Origin: Narthecium ossifragum
Taxonomy: Eukaryota; Streptophyta; Magnoliopsida; Dioscoreales; Nartheciaceae
Direction of reading: 5' to 3'
Assembly (NCBI GenBank): GCA_963920575.1
Contig: OY986969.1
Location: forward strand, 11,982,615-12,046,614
DNA length: 64,000 nt
Each line of letters begins with the position of its first letter. Position 1 is the stretch's first letter. A model generated the notes under the pieces. The model searched no databases and was not told where the DNA came from. It saw only the letters and a list, made by a program, of their open reading frames with translations. Below are positions 36,323-47,500 of this stretch, piece after piece. Both the position numbers and the translations under genes were made by a program.

Positions 36323-38244
36323 TGTGAGGACCCGTCCCTCTACTCCTGTGGCTCGTTGTGGACCGCAAGGGCAATTTGATAAATTGCGCCTTGTCAGCTA
36401 GTTTCATACCCGTGTGGGCACACACTGACCATATTTATGGTAATGTTTGGCTAGAATGGTTAGTGAGACCCAGGATCGAAAGATCCGGGCTTGGGCTTAA
36501 GTTTTAGCCCAAGTCTAGCTTCCTACGAAAGAAGGAACGATCCTTCCTTGCTAGAAGGATCGATCGTCCAATACCAGGAAGTCAGATCGTTGGGAAGGAT
36601 CGATCCTTCCTCTTGGAAGGATAGATCGGGCTTAGGTCGGTTCATTTGTCTATAAAATGGACGTAACATTTTTCCTTGAATCTCTTTTCAAATCCGAGTT
36701 CTTGAGCTGAGATTTTCTGGATTTCGAAGAGGTTTTGGACGATCCAAGGCCAAGCAGCTGGGATTGAATCTGCTATTGCTTAGGTAGGTATCCTACCAAC
36801 AATCTTTCGGGTTTTTGGAGGTTATTCCGGTTGATTGTGATCTTTTGCTTAGATCTTGATATATACTGGGTAGATTGTAGTATTTCCACGGTATTTCTCG
36901 CTGGAGGTTTGCCGGAGAACCGAACGCAATCGATCCTTCTGTGAGAAGGATTGATCCTTCCTTGTTGGTTATGCTGAACCCGAGCAGGATCGATCATTCT
37001 CGGGTGAGGACGATTGATCCTTGTGCCTTGGGTAGCATGGGATCCCCCTCGTCGCGAGTAGGATCAATCTTCCTGGGAGGAAGGATCGATCTTACTCGGC
37101 ACGATATGAAGAGATTGTTCTCAGCCATTAGAAGGATCGATCTTCCCTTGGGGGGAAGGATCAATCCATCTACGACAGAGAGAGAAATTCTTCTTGGTTT
37201 TGCCCGCGGGGCTTTGCATGTACAGTTTTCTTTACTGTCTTATACCTGGTACATATGTTTAAGCATGCTTGCCCTATAATAGGGGCAGTGGTGAACCGGG
37301 GGAGTGATGACTCCCGGGATGTTTAGTATAAACGGGCGGGTAGCCCTACAACTTTCCCTAGCCTTGCAAGCCGGCGTGCGCCGAGGGCTTTATCTGTGAT
37401 ATCTGTGAGCTGTTATTTGCGGGGCTGCTTCTCGATGCAGGTGTTGTGGTGGACTGCTGACAGTTGGTGGTGGTACCACTGTAGCAGCTCATAAACCTTA
37501 CTTACCTGTTCACCACCCAGGGCCGGCAGGGTGCCATGCCCAGACCTTGTTTGATGTATCATCACATACTAATGCATGCTTATCTGTATATTCCTGCGTG
37601 TGCTCATAACATGCATTGCCTTGTACATTAGTTGCATCTGTATAGGACGCTGGCGATGGGTTGATCGCTGATCCGGGGCTTTTGGGTAGTCCGGATCTAG
37701 CTCTAGGACCGTTGCGGGTAGCTTGGTCCAGGACTCGATTTGTAGTATTCAGTCGTTTTCAATGATAGGGTTAGATGACCTGAATACATGTGGTTTGATG
37801 TTTAGAGGTCGTGTCGACTCCAAGTTGAATCCGAGGTGTAGCCGGTGTCCGGTGTTCTTGACTCTTGGGTCGAGGAGTGCCTACCCAACGGTGTCCTTGC
37901 CCGCCAAATAGTGTTCAGTGTCCTGTTGAGAGTCTGCAGTGTTTTGGGCCTGCGTTCACGGACTTCCGATAGGGTTATGGGACCCTTGTATACACCCAGA
38001 GTCGACTTAGGGGCGGCACTGTTGTGTTCCCTCCCTTGTGAGTGACGTAGTGTAGTCTCCCTGCTGAGGTTAGTGCTCACTCCTACCCGGGTTGCGTTTT
38101 GCAGGTGCTGACGCTAGCTCTTCTTTGGTCACCTCTACCGGGCTGGTGTTCGGTGATTTGGCGGCGTCTGGCGGTGCTTGAGGTGCGGCGATCATCAGTT
38201 ATACCCTTTTGTTTAGTTAGCGTCCTACGGGAGAGATTTTGCTA
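36323..38244 (+). repeat. Tekay-type LTR, 3' end deleted
   Basis: TGTGAGGACCCGTCCC start, TATAAAA at 36651, GATCGATC-type motifs at about 36535-36632 and 36925-37165, leader hairpin 36783-36797. It loses its last ~230 bp and runs straight into the pol 3' end at about 38245. Confidence 0.88.
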
Positions 38245-38502
38245 AGGAATTACCACCCCGACGCATCGCATGTCATCAGAGTGGATGACATCGAGCTTGA
38301 GTCAGACGCGACGTTTGTGGAGCATTCCATTCGAGTACTTAACCGGAGGGATCAGGTCTTGCGGGGCAAGACGATTCCCTTGGTCAAGATACTGTGGAGG
38401 CACAGAGGCGTCGAGGAGATGACCTGGGAGCGGGAGGCGCGCATGCGGCAGGAGTATCCGCACTCGTTCCCTTCTCGAGGTAACTTTTGTCCTGTCTTCT
38501 AG
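38245..38502 (+). pseudogene. 3' end of Tekay/Del-type pol with chromodomain-like tail
   Basis: About 85 codons ending in TAG at 38500-38502. The sequence around VIRVDDIELE, VLRGKTIPLVKILWR and EEMTWERE matches the C-terminal chromodomain-like tail of Tekay/Del chromovirus integrases, which is thought to guide insertion into heterochromatin. All upstream pol and gag are deleted. A G/A-rich tract (38563-38576, AAGGGTATTAGGA) leads into the next LTR, as expected for a polypurine tract. Confidence 0.85.
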
Positions 38503-38576
38503 TGTAGCTGTTTGCTTGCTTCCGAGCCCTACCCTTATCGAATCTCGGGACGAGATTTCCTTTAAGGGTATTAGGA

Positions 38577-40884
38577 TGTGAGGACCCGTCCCTCTACTCC
38601 TGTGGCTCGTCGTGGACCGCAAGGGCAATTTGGTAAATTGCACCTTGTCGGCTTGTTTCACACTCGCGTGTGCATACACACTGACCATGTTTATGGTAAT
38701 GTTTGGCTAGAATGGTTAGTGGGACCCGGGATCGAAAGATCGGGGCTTGGGTTTAAGTTTTAACCCAAGTCCAGCTTCCTGTGAGAGACGGATCGATCCT
38801 TCCTTGCAAGAGGGATCGATCGGTCTTTGCCAGGAATATGGATCGTTGCGAGGGATCGATCGGTCTCTTGGGACGGATCGATCGGACTAGGAGAAGGATC
38901 GATCGGTGTCTTGGTTGGATCGATCATTCCCTTGGCTGGATCGATCGGTCTCCTTGGCTGGATCAATCGCTCTCCTGGCTGGATCGATCGGTCTCCTTGG
39001 ACGGATCGATCCTGCTAAGTCGGTTTGTTTGCCTATAAAACAAGCAGAACCTTCTTCCTTGAATCTCTTTGGAAATCCGAGTTCTTGGCTGAGATTTTCT
39101 CTGGATTTCGAAGAGGTTGCGGACGATCCAAGGCCTAGCAGCTGGGATTGAAGCTGCTCTTGCTCCGGTAGGGATTCCTACCTACGTTCTTCGGGTTTTT
39201 GGAAGTTTTTCCGGCTGTCGATGTTCTTATGCTTAGAACTTTTTGTATACCTGTTAGATTGTAGTATTTTCGCCGGTTTTGGATTCGTGATGCTTCGTAC
39301 TACTAGATCCTAGGTTTTGGTGGGATTTGGTGGAGTTTTCCGACGGTATTTCTCACCGTCGGCTTATCGGAGAACCCAACCGATCGATCCGTCTGTGAGA
39401 GGGATCAATCCCTCTTCGTTGGGCATGCTGATCTGAGCAGGATCGATCGGTCCCGGGTGAGGGCGATCGATCCCGATGGCTTGGATAGCATGGGACGTTC
39501 CCTATCGCGAGTCGGATCGATCGTCCTGGGAGGAAGGATCAATCGGACTCGGCGTGCTAGGGAGAGTTTGCTCTTTGCCATTAGAGGGATCGATCCTTCC
39601 CTTGGGAAGGGATCGATCCGACTATGGCAGAGAGAGGAAATGCATCTTGTTTTGCCGTGGGGCTTTGTATGACGGTTTGCTTTACCGTCTTAATACCTGG
39701 TACATATGTTTAAGCATGTTAGTCCTATAATAGGGCAGTGGTGAACTGGGGGAGTGATGATTCCCGGGATGTTTAGAATAAACGGGCGGGTAGCCCGACA
39801 ACTTTTCCTAGCCTCGCAAGCCGGCGTGCGCTGAGGGCTTTATCTGTGTTATCTGTGAGCTGTTGTTTATGGGGCTGCTTCCCGGTGCAGGTGTTGTGGT
39901 GGACCGCTGATAGTTGAAAGGGTACCACTGTAGTAGTCCCTAGACCTTATTTTCATATTCACCACCCCGGGCCAGCAGGGTGCCGTGCCTAGACCTTGTT
40001 TGATATATCATCACATATTATTGCATGCTTACATATATTATCCTGCGCATGTCCATAGCATGCATTGTGTTGCGCATTAGTTGTATCTGTGTAGGGTGTT
40101 GCCGATCCAGGGCTTTCGGGTAGCCCGTATCTAGCTCTAGGACCGTTGCGGGTAGCTTGGTCCAGGACTCGATCTTGTAATATTCAGTCATTTTCGATGA
40201 TAGGGTTAGTTTGACCTGAATACATGTTGTTTGAGGTTTAGAGGTCGTGTCGTCTCCAAAGTCGTATCCGAAGTGTAGCCGGAGTCCGGTGTTCCTAAAC
40301 TCTTGGGAGGAGGAGTGCCTGCCCAGCGGTGTCCTGGCCCGCTAAACAGTGTTCTGTGTCCTGTTGAGAGTATGCAGTGTTTGGGCCTGCGTTCACGGAC
40401 TTCCGGTAGGGTTATGGGACCCTTGTATACACTTAGGATAGGCTTGGGGGACGACACTGTTGTGTTCCCTCCCTTGTGAGTGTCGTAGTGTAGTGTCCCT
40501 GCTGAGCTTAGTGCTCACTCCTACCCGGGCTGCGTTTTGCAGGTGCTGGCGCTAGCTCTTCTTCGGTCACCCCTACCGGGGCGGTGTTTGGTGAGGTGGC
40601 GGCGTCTGGCGGTGCTTGAGAGGTGGCGATCTTCTAGTTTTACCTTTTTGTTATAGATAGTCTCCTACGGGAGTGATAAATGAATAATTTCCTTGTTTGA
40701 GGATTGTATATAAATATCCAGTTTCAGTCTTTGGGTTTGTAATACTTGTATAATACAGGATGGTTATGATTTGCTAGGGTAACCACTACGATTAGAGGGA
40801 AACATCGCCAAAATTTCCGCAGTAGGTTAGGTTTCGCTTCGCGTCGCCCGGCCCAGTTGGGCCTACGCGGGTCGGGGCGCGGCA
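38577..40884 (+). repeat. Complete Tekay-type LTR (2.31 kb), shared by two internal regions
   Basis: TGTGAGGACCCG to GGGGCGCGGCA. It is preceded by a pol 3' end (as a 3' LTR would be) and followed by a primer site and gag (as a 5' LTR would be). TATAAAA at 39034; leader hairpin 39167-39182. Confidence 0.92.
38797..39014. promoter_or_regulatory. Dense GATCGATC array upstream of TATA (LTR 38577)
   Basis: Nine exact GATCGATC and one GATCAATC in about 215 bp, spaced mostly 14-25 bp, ending about 20 bp before TATAAAA. Many units read GGATCGATCGGTC. This is the densest array in the window. A second cluster follows at 39377-39620. Confidence 0.55.
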
Positions 40885-40887
40885 AGT

Positions 40888-40899
40888 TGGTATCAGAGC
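40888..40899 (+). other. Primer-binding site, tRNA-iMet type
   Basis: TGGTATCAGAGC three bases after the LTR, complementary to the 3' end of initiator tRNA-Met. Confidence 0.9.
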
Positions 40900-41089
40900 A
40901 TAGGTTGTAGATCCCATGGTTTTAGGATCAGGATTCGGTTGAGATTGAGCGTGGATTGGGTTAGTTCTATGTCTGGAACATCCTTGCATGCTCTCCTTGT
41001 GATGTGTTATGCTTTTCCGCTATATTGATGTGTTGTTCGTTTTGCCGTTCTGACGAGTGAAAGCTCGTTTGCTATTGGTGATCGTGCAG

Positions 41090-41815
41090 ATGTTGGGAGC
41101 TCGCGTCCGACCTCCGGTTGCCGGTCGGGCTGGGGCACAACCTGGTCGACCCGCCCGACCGGACAGGACTAATCCTGTCAGGGTGGTCCGGGCTAGACGG
41201 ACTGTACCATCACCAGTAGCGGTTTCGGTCGAGCAGGCAAAGGTCTTCCTTGCTGAGGAGGAGACCCATGTTCCTGCCGACGGGCGGGCCTCGGTGGCTA
41301 TCACGATGGCTTTCCAGCGTCTGAACCCGCCCAGGTTCAGCGGTACGTCTGGAGATTCGACCGCAGCGGACGACTGCCTCGACGGAGTCTCGCGCGTGCT
41401 AGAGGCTCTCTTCGTCGAGGACGACCGGGTTCGGGTCACCCTCGCAGCGTTACAGCTCGATGGAGACGCTCGTGATTGGTGGCGCACCGCCCAGTACACC
41501 AGTGACGGAGAGGTGCCCTTTTACCAGCAGCCGCCGCGTGCACTACAGTACCAGCAGCCACTACCGAGCCCACCAGCCCCGTTTCTACTGATAGCCGGGC
41601 CATCTGGGCTGGCTCCGTCAGGGGGAGGCCAGGGTCAGCAGCCAGAGGTGGAGGCGACCAGCGGGGGCTGGTGTTTACCCTCCCAGTTCGTGAGCAGCAG
41701 GAGACCGTTCAGCTGTATCAGCCGCGACCACAGTACCAGCAGCCACAGCAGTACCAGTGGGCCACGACAGAGCCATTTGTCCTCAGAGGTATCTTTCAGC
41801 TTTCTAATTCCTTAG
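41090..41815 (+). pseudogene. Truncated gag of Tekay/Del-type element
   Basis: The start is taken at ATG 41090 because that is where the second copy (42129) also begins; the frame is open a little further upstream. A basic, Pro/Arg-rich N-terminus is followed by a capsid region with FQRLNPPRFSG, DDCLDGV and RDWWRTAQ, typical of chromovirus gag. After about codon 145 the sequence jumps into a Gln/Pro-rich stretch with no zinc knuckle, so the capsid C-terminus and nucleocapsid are deleted or frameshifted. The frame ends at a stop near the next LTR fragment. Confidence 0.85.
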
Positions 41816-41821
41816 TAGATG

Positions 41822-41925
41822 TGCTGATAGATTAGAGGGAACCCTCGCCAAACTTTTTCGCACTTAGTTAGGTTTCGGTTCGCGTCGCCCGGCACGGTTG
41901 GGCCTACGCGTGTCGGGGCGTGACA
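41822..41925 (+). repeat. 3'-terminal ~100 bp of another Tekay-type LTR
   Basis: Matches the last part of the LTRs ending at 29005 and 40884 (AGAGGGAA..CTCGCC to GGGGCGTGACA). It is followed by TAGTATCAGAGC (41929-41940), an iMet primer site with one change. Confidence 0.85.
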
Positions 41926-42242
41926 ACTTAGTATCAGAGCATAGGCTGTAGGTCCCAGGGATAGGATCAGGATTCGGTTGAGATTGAGTGTGGGATGGGA
42001 TGGTTCTACATCTAGAACATCCGCGCATGCTTTTATGTGATGTGTTGTGCGTTTTCACTTTAGTGTTGTGTTGTTTGTTTTGTGGTATCTGACGTGTGGA
42101 CACTCGTTTGTCATTGGTGATTGCGCAGATGCCGGGAGCTTGAGGCTGGCCTTCGGTTGTTGGTCGGGGTGGGGCACGACCTGGTCAACCCACTCGACTA
42201 GACAGAGCAGCACTTGTCAGGGAGGTTCGAGCTAGGCGGTCT

Positions 42243-42654
42243 ATGCCATCACTAGTGACGGTTTTAGTCGCACAAGAGGAGGCCTTTCTCACCGAGGAGA
42301 GGGTCCTCGCTCCTGTCAATGGGTTGACCGCTGCGTCGTTCATGATGGATTTTCAGCGGCTGAACCCACTTCGGTTCAGTGGTGAGACAGGAGATCCAAC
42401 TACAGCGGACGACTGGCTCAGGGGAGTCATGTGTGTCCTGGACGCTCTCTTCGTCGAGGATGACAGGATCCGGGTCACCCTCGTGACATTTCAATTTGAC
42501 GAAGACACTCTTTACTGGTGGTACACCGCCCAACACACACGTGATGGAGAGGGGCTGCTGTGGGAGGAGTCCAGGGCGATGTTCTTGGACGTGCACTTTT
42601 TGGAGAGTACATGTGACGCCCTGACCCGCGAGTACCAGTCCCTTCTGCAGGGTA
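42243..42654 (+). pseudogene. Second truncated Tekay-type gag
   Basis: The original start (ATG at 42129) is followed by an in-frame stop, so only the frame from 42243 is open. It encodes the same capsid region (FQRLNPLRFSG, DDWLRGV, YWWYTAQ) and continues through ALTREYQSLLQG. It is cut at 42654 by the LTR of element C. Sequence differs clearly from the gag at 41090, so the two come from different copies. Confidence 0.85.
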
Positions 42655-44420
42655 TGATGAGTGCATGAAAGTGCATTCCGAATAGTCTTATAACCATCTT
42701 AATTGCTGGACAATTATCCTTAATCAACATCTTTAGTACTATTTTTATATCTACATGTTCCTTCACACAGTTATTTGGAAAATGCAGGAAATTGGAGCTA
42801 AAATAAGCTGAAAATATTACATGGGTCAACTTGGAAGATTACACTATACCTGATCATGAAGAACCAGATGATGTGCCATAGACAATTGGAAAGCTCTTGA
42901 AGTCTAGTTTCTGAAGAATTTTACGGTTCAAGATTCCGAGTGTTTTAGAGGAAGTTATGGCAATTTTAACACCGATGGCACAATCTGAGTGGCAAAAAAG
43001 AAAATACGTGAGAGTTGACAGAGAGCTAGTTTCAGGAAGATCGATCATTTGCCCTATGACGATCGATCTTAGTCGAGGCGACCCAGGTTACGGAAAATAC
43101 GGAAAAATACAGTTTCGTCGACTGGTAGGAGAATATTCAGAAAATATTCCCTAGAAGTCCAAATATTCTTCAATTTGCATACATGATAAAAGCCTCAGAG
43201 ATCTACAACTTTTCTGTTGGACATTTTATGAGATTCTGGATGGTGTGATAGCAAATTGGAAGAATAAATGAAGTTACACAAGCTGGAAAACTGTTATGTC
43301 GAAACTGAGAAGCATACTCGTTAAATATTCCAGATAACTCAAACTATTATGAAATCTTCGGGATCGGACAGAAGACTTCTTAATTTACAACTTTCGTGTT
43401 GACCAAGTTTCCAACTTACGGCTGGAATGGACTCAGTTACGACCGGAATAGGCTGCCTGGATTATATCAGGAAATCCGAGTTGCACCAGAAGTCCAACTC
43501 AACTAAAACCCTAATTTCGGGTGTTCCCCTATATATATGGTTATTTAATCTGCAATTTGGCCTCTCCTATGGGGGTTTTCTACAGACCTTTTGAGAGGAG
43601 AAAAAAAGGAAGAAGATGAAGAAATCTTAATCCATGGCTGAGTAATCCGTGGGCATGGCGGACGGATGATCTAGCGAGGATTAGGATTTCTTCTTCATCA
43701 TGGTTCATAGTTTTAATCTTTATTGTTAAACTTTTTTCTATGTATTGAATCTTCCAAGATTATTTTCAGATTATAGATTTCTATGTGGATGATTAATATT
43801 TTGGTTCTGTTCATGCTTCTTTCATGATCTTATAATCCCATAAGTTTATCTATTGTTTACCTACTTTATCTCTTGAAATCTTTGCTATGCATTGCAGATT
43901 ATGAGAGTTTGTATTGTGTATTCTTAGAGATCTGAAAAGATAGAGTTAGGGCTTTGTCCCGATGAATTTTTGCTATATGTTGCCTGCAGTGACAGCTGGT
44001 ATCGTATATTCTTAGGTTTTGGTAAGATGAAGTTAAAGCTATAAAAGGAAGAATCAATCATAGGAAGAGACATTTATATATTTTATTAGGTTTGTAGTTC
44101 CATATCTTCCGGTTAATGTGATTGGGATGTGAATCCCTTAACTGAGTATTATATGAACCATTGAGAAGAGAAGAACCTAAATCCGAGTGAACTGATTCCT
44201 GAAGCCTAGCCTCAACCAAATGCTGATTTCTTTCGTTAATTTTATTTTACCGTTACATCTTCAATCTATTTTCTTAAATTCTACGCTCTTGATTATTTTT
44301 GATATATTATTATCTGTGTTTCTAGATCTTTCCTACTTGTCTCTCTGTGGGTTCGACCTCTCTTATACTGTAATGCACCGCGACCACTGTGCGAGACACA
44401 TTTGAGCGATATAAAATATT
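42655..44420 (+). repeat. 5' LTR of element C (~1.77 kb)
   Basis: TGATGAGTGCATG start as in LTR A. TATA-like TATATATATGG near 43530. It has fewer GATCGATC sites than its 3' LTR (near 43039 and 43061 only). The 3' boundary is set by the primer site at 44421. Confidence 0.82.
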
Positions 44421-44438
44421 TGGCCCCGTTGCCGAGGA
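44421..44438 (+). other. Primer-binding site, tRNA-Asp type (mutated)
   Basis: TGGCCCCGTTGCCGAGGA, two mismatches from the site in element B. Confidence 0.85.
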
Positions 44439-44649
44439 GACGGTTCAGAAAAGCGCCAGAATCATCAGATCACTGTGATTGAAGACATCGAAGGCGATAA
44501 CTTTGTTCCTTATTCTTTGGATCTTTATTTCTTTTTCCTTAGTTTTCTTTATTTTCTTTTTAGTTTTATTTTGATTTTTAGTTATATTTTGACTTGCTGA
44601 AAAAAAAACCGAAAAAAAGAGGATTGAAAATTAATTATTTCAAGACTAT

Positions 44650-45150
44650 TTGAGGTCATGTTTTATGAAGTCGAGAGATGGAATGTCTCAAACAACAGTT
44701 CGTAAGAAAAGTATATACGAATTGAGGGAGGAGCATAGAATAAGTCATGTTTCTGTCAATGAGTATGTTCCTAATTATATGATTAACGCATTGAAAAGAA
44801 AGATTTCATCCTTTGCACAAAAGGATGATGAGATATTATGTGATGCATGGCAACGATTTAACAGTTTAATAGTTTCATGCCCTCACCATGGTTATGCTAG
44901 TTGGCCTTTAGTTAGCTATTTTTATTATGGATTAACTGAGCATGAACGTCAAATTCTTGAGACAAGATGCAAGGGTGAGTTTTTGAAGATTGATCCTGAT
45001 GAAGCTATGAAGCACTTGGATGATCTTGTTGAGACGACTTATAGACAGACGGTTCCGGGGCGCTGGGATGATTATCATGGTCATATCAATGCCAAATTCT
45101 ACAAGCACCCCAATATCGCCTTAACGCCAACACTATCTGCAACACACTAA
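44650..45150 (+). pseudogene. gag fragment of element C
   Basis: Capsid-like region with DAWQRFNSLIVSCPHHG, YFYYGL and DEAMKHLDDLVETTY, resembling Athila/Tat gag. The N-terminal half of gag is missing. The frame closes at TAA 45148-45150, while the sequence clearly continues in the next frame (PFYSYPSAYDD...), so a frameshift lies near 45140. No zinc knuckle is present. Confidence 0.75.
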
Positions 45151-45151
45151 G

Positions 45152-45637
45152 CCTTTCTACTCTTATCCTAGTGCTTATGATGATTATGTGCATGATACTT
45201 ATGTTGCTACTTCCCAGGATGTGCATGTTGATGAGCCTAACATGTATGATGCATGTGTCGATGACTTTAGTGCTTGTGATGCATACATCCATGATTTTAA
45301 TGCTTATGGTGCACATGCTCAAGATGTTCATGTTGATGATGCATATGCTCTTGACTGTAGTGCTAGTGTGCATGTTCAAAATTCTAGTCCTATTGATGCA
45401 CAAGCTATTGATTCTAATATATGTGATACATATGCACATGATTTTAGCGCTCATACCCATGTTCATGATACTAACATTCACTATGCATATGCTCATGATT
45501 CCAATGTTAGTAATGCACATGTTCATGCCTCTAATGTTGGCGATGCAAATGTTTCTCCTCAACTTTCTGTGGCAGAGATTTTAGACTTACTTAAGGAGGC
45601 TAAAACCAAGCCTAATTTTGACTCTTTCTTTGTGTAG
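45152..45637 (+). CDS. His/Asp-rich decapeptide-repeat region of element C
   Basis: Open in the frame that continues gag after the frameshift; stop at 45635-45637. About thirteen loose 10-residue units with the pattern A-(Y/H)-x-H-D-x-x-x-x-x cover roughly 130 residues (for example DAYIHDFNAY, DTYAHDFSAH, AYAHDSNVSN). The DNA period is about 30 bp. A non-repetitive tail (VAEILDLLKEAKTKPNFDSFFV in two parts) follows. His and Asp at fixed spacing could bind metal, but that is inference. No counterpart is seen in A, B or D. Overlapping open frames on both strands are by-products of the repeat. Confidence 0.6.
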   Translation, partial: PFYSYPSAYDDYVHDTYVATSQDVHVDEPNMYDACVDDFSACDAYIHDFNAYGAHAQDVHVDDAYALDCSASVHVQNSSPIDAQAIDSNICDTYAHDFSAHTHVHDTNIHYAYAHDSNVSNAHVHASNVGDANVSPQLSVAEILDLLKEAKTKPNFDSFFV

Positions 45638-46187
45638 TTACTTATGAGTGACGAGAAGAAAGCACGCCAACTATGCGAGGTAATCACATCTTTCAGCATG
45701 CATGAACTCAGAGGGACACATCAGTTGGAAGAAAACGAAATACACCAGTACGGGCCGGTCAGCAGTGAGGAAGATCCGGACGACTACCAAGACCATGTAT
45801 TTGTTGAACCTCCATTGGCTGAACTTCAAGTCATTGCTTCTAAGTGACGAGGTATATTTCCTGTGTTTATTTCATCTCCTTAGATAGTTAAAGAAGAACA
45901 TGAACTTGATAGATACTTTTAGACTTCGACGGATTTATTTCAGATTTTGTGATCTTAATATCCTTGACCATGAGTATGATGACATTATTGATAGGTCATT
46001 GGATGAGTCACTGACACTTGAGCACAATGATGACACATATTTTTATTTGCGAGATCCAGCAATCTTGTTTATTGGAGTTAGAATGCAAAAGCTAGTTCTC
46101 CTACTTGTAATATGTCACTTGGATTCACATGGTAAATTACTGATTTTGCATATCATCGTGAACCCTTCAGGTCATGGCACTTACTGA
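45638..46187 (+). pseudogene. Unidentified conserved block (element C copy)
   Basis: An acidic stretch around 45705-45845 (EEDPDDYQDH) is followed, after a stop and a frame change, by a block starting about 45846 that matches B 12127-12575: FRLRRIYFRFCDLNILD, DDIIDRSLDES, HNDDTYFYLRDPAIL and a HLDSHGK-like tail. No RT or integrase motif. Broken in C by at least one stop, but recognisable throughout. Confidence 0.65.
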
Positions 46188-47500
46188 TTTTGCATATCAT
46201 CGTGCTAGGGCACGGCCGCCAAGGACGCGGTTAAAATCCCTATCTTGTATATAGTAGTTTAGTTTGCTCGATTTGCTTTCTTGTATGCTTGAGAGTGCTG
46301 GAGTTATTTTTATGTTGTGTGCTTGCATGTTTGCTTTTGTTTACGGTTTGTTTTGTTTTTGTTTTTAGGTGCTCGAACAATCCCTGTTTTCCCTTGGAGA
46401 TTTTGGCCAACCATAATTGGGATGGAGATTTCGGCCACCATGACCAGCCTTGAGAAGATATTCACTTATTCTATCAGGTGGCCTCGCTCCTATATCGATT
46501 TATAATTCTTATCTATTCTATTCCAAATTTAAACATGCACCCTGTTTTATTCTATTGCCATGATTAGCCCACATTGAGGACAATGTGAATTTCAGGTTGG
46601 GGGATGTAGGAATGCATGACCTTATGCATGCTACTTTGTGGGTTTAATAGTGTTGAATTGAGCATGTCAATAGAAAATATACATGAGCTGAAATTTTGAT
46701 GCTTATTATACATGTTGCTTTAACATGGATTGGTCTATACATTGATGGCATGTGTGATAACCTGAAGCAAGAACATCATGTGATTCACACATGAACACTT
46801 TATGTGTATTGGCAATAATACTCACCAGAGGAATGATCATACTATTGTTAACCTGGACCATCATTACATCTTTAGTTAATATGTTGAGTATTGCATGTAA
46901 AAAAAAATCTGGAGCTTGATCAAGCTGTGCCTAATTGACTATTAGGTGATTTACTTAGTAACCAGGTGTTCTTGTCTCAGGAAGCGGGGAGCTCGCGTAA
47001 AAAGGTAGAACAACTGATAGCTAAAAAAAAGAAACAAAAACAATTAAATGTTTTGCTAAGTAACCGGGTCTCTGCGCCTCAAGAAGCGGAGAGTGCTCGC
47101 GTAAAAAGGCAAAGTGTTTGATAGTTCAAAAAAAAAAGAGAAAAAGAAAGAGCATGATGTACTTAAAGTGTGAGGGTTGGATGATTAGTCAGGAAGATAG
47201 TAGTGTATTTTGACTAATGGTGGGTAGAAGTTGCTTCTGTATGTAACATTGATGTATCACGTCACATGTGTTCATCTGGATGGTGATTAGCATGTTTGAG
47301 GTATAGAAGTTAATTTCATGTGTTGGTAGCATGTGTATGAGTATAAAACGTTTCCGTGCTCTGTACTGTATAAAACACTATTGACTTGATAAGGCAGAAT
47401 TTTTATCATGCATGTCTAAAGCCTTAAATCGTTAGTGTGCTTAATTATATTTTATGCGCTTTGAATTGCTAGAGACTAGCAATACGCTGGTTAGGGGGTG
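46188..47500 (+). other. Element C 3' non-coding region
   Basis: Similar to B just after the block (GCTTGCATGTTTGCTTTTG at about 46320) and then to A: ACATTGAGGACAATGT near 46569, G-run, and the ~98-bp double repeat (about 46937-47118). A G-run (TTAGGGGGTG, 47491-47500) abuts the 3' LTR as polypurine tract. It looks like a mosaic of A-like and B-like 3' regions. Confidence 0.65.

Noticed and set aside
38781..39151. Overlapping ORFs rich in Asp-Arg-Ser/Ile-Asp-Arg in several frames
   Set aside because: They are translations of the GATCGATC array in an LTR; open in many frames and on both strands, with no conserved start.
40792..42103. Minus-strand ORFs opposite Tekay-type gag and LTR ends
   Set aside because: Shadows of recognised gag or LTR sequence.
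45086..45562. 158-codon minus-strand frame rich in Ile/Met/Cys
   Set aside because: Shadow of the ~30-bp repeat on the plus strand, whose frame continues gag.
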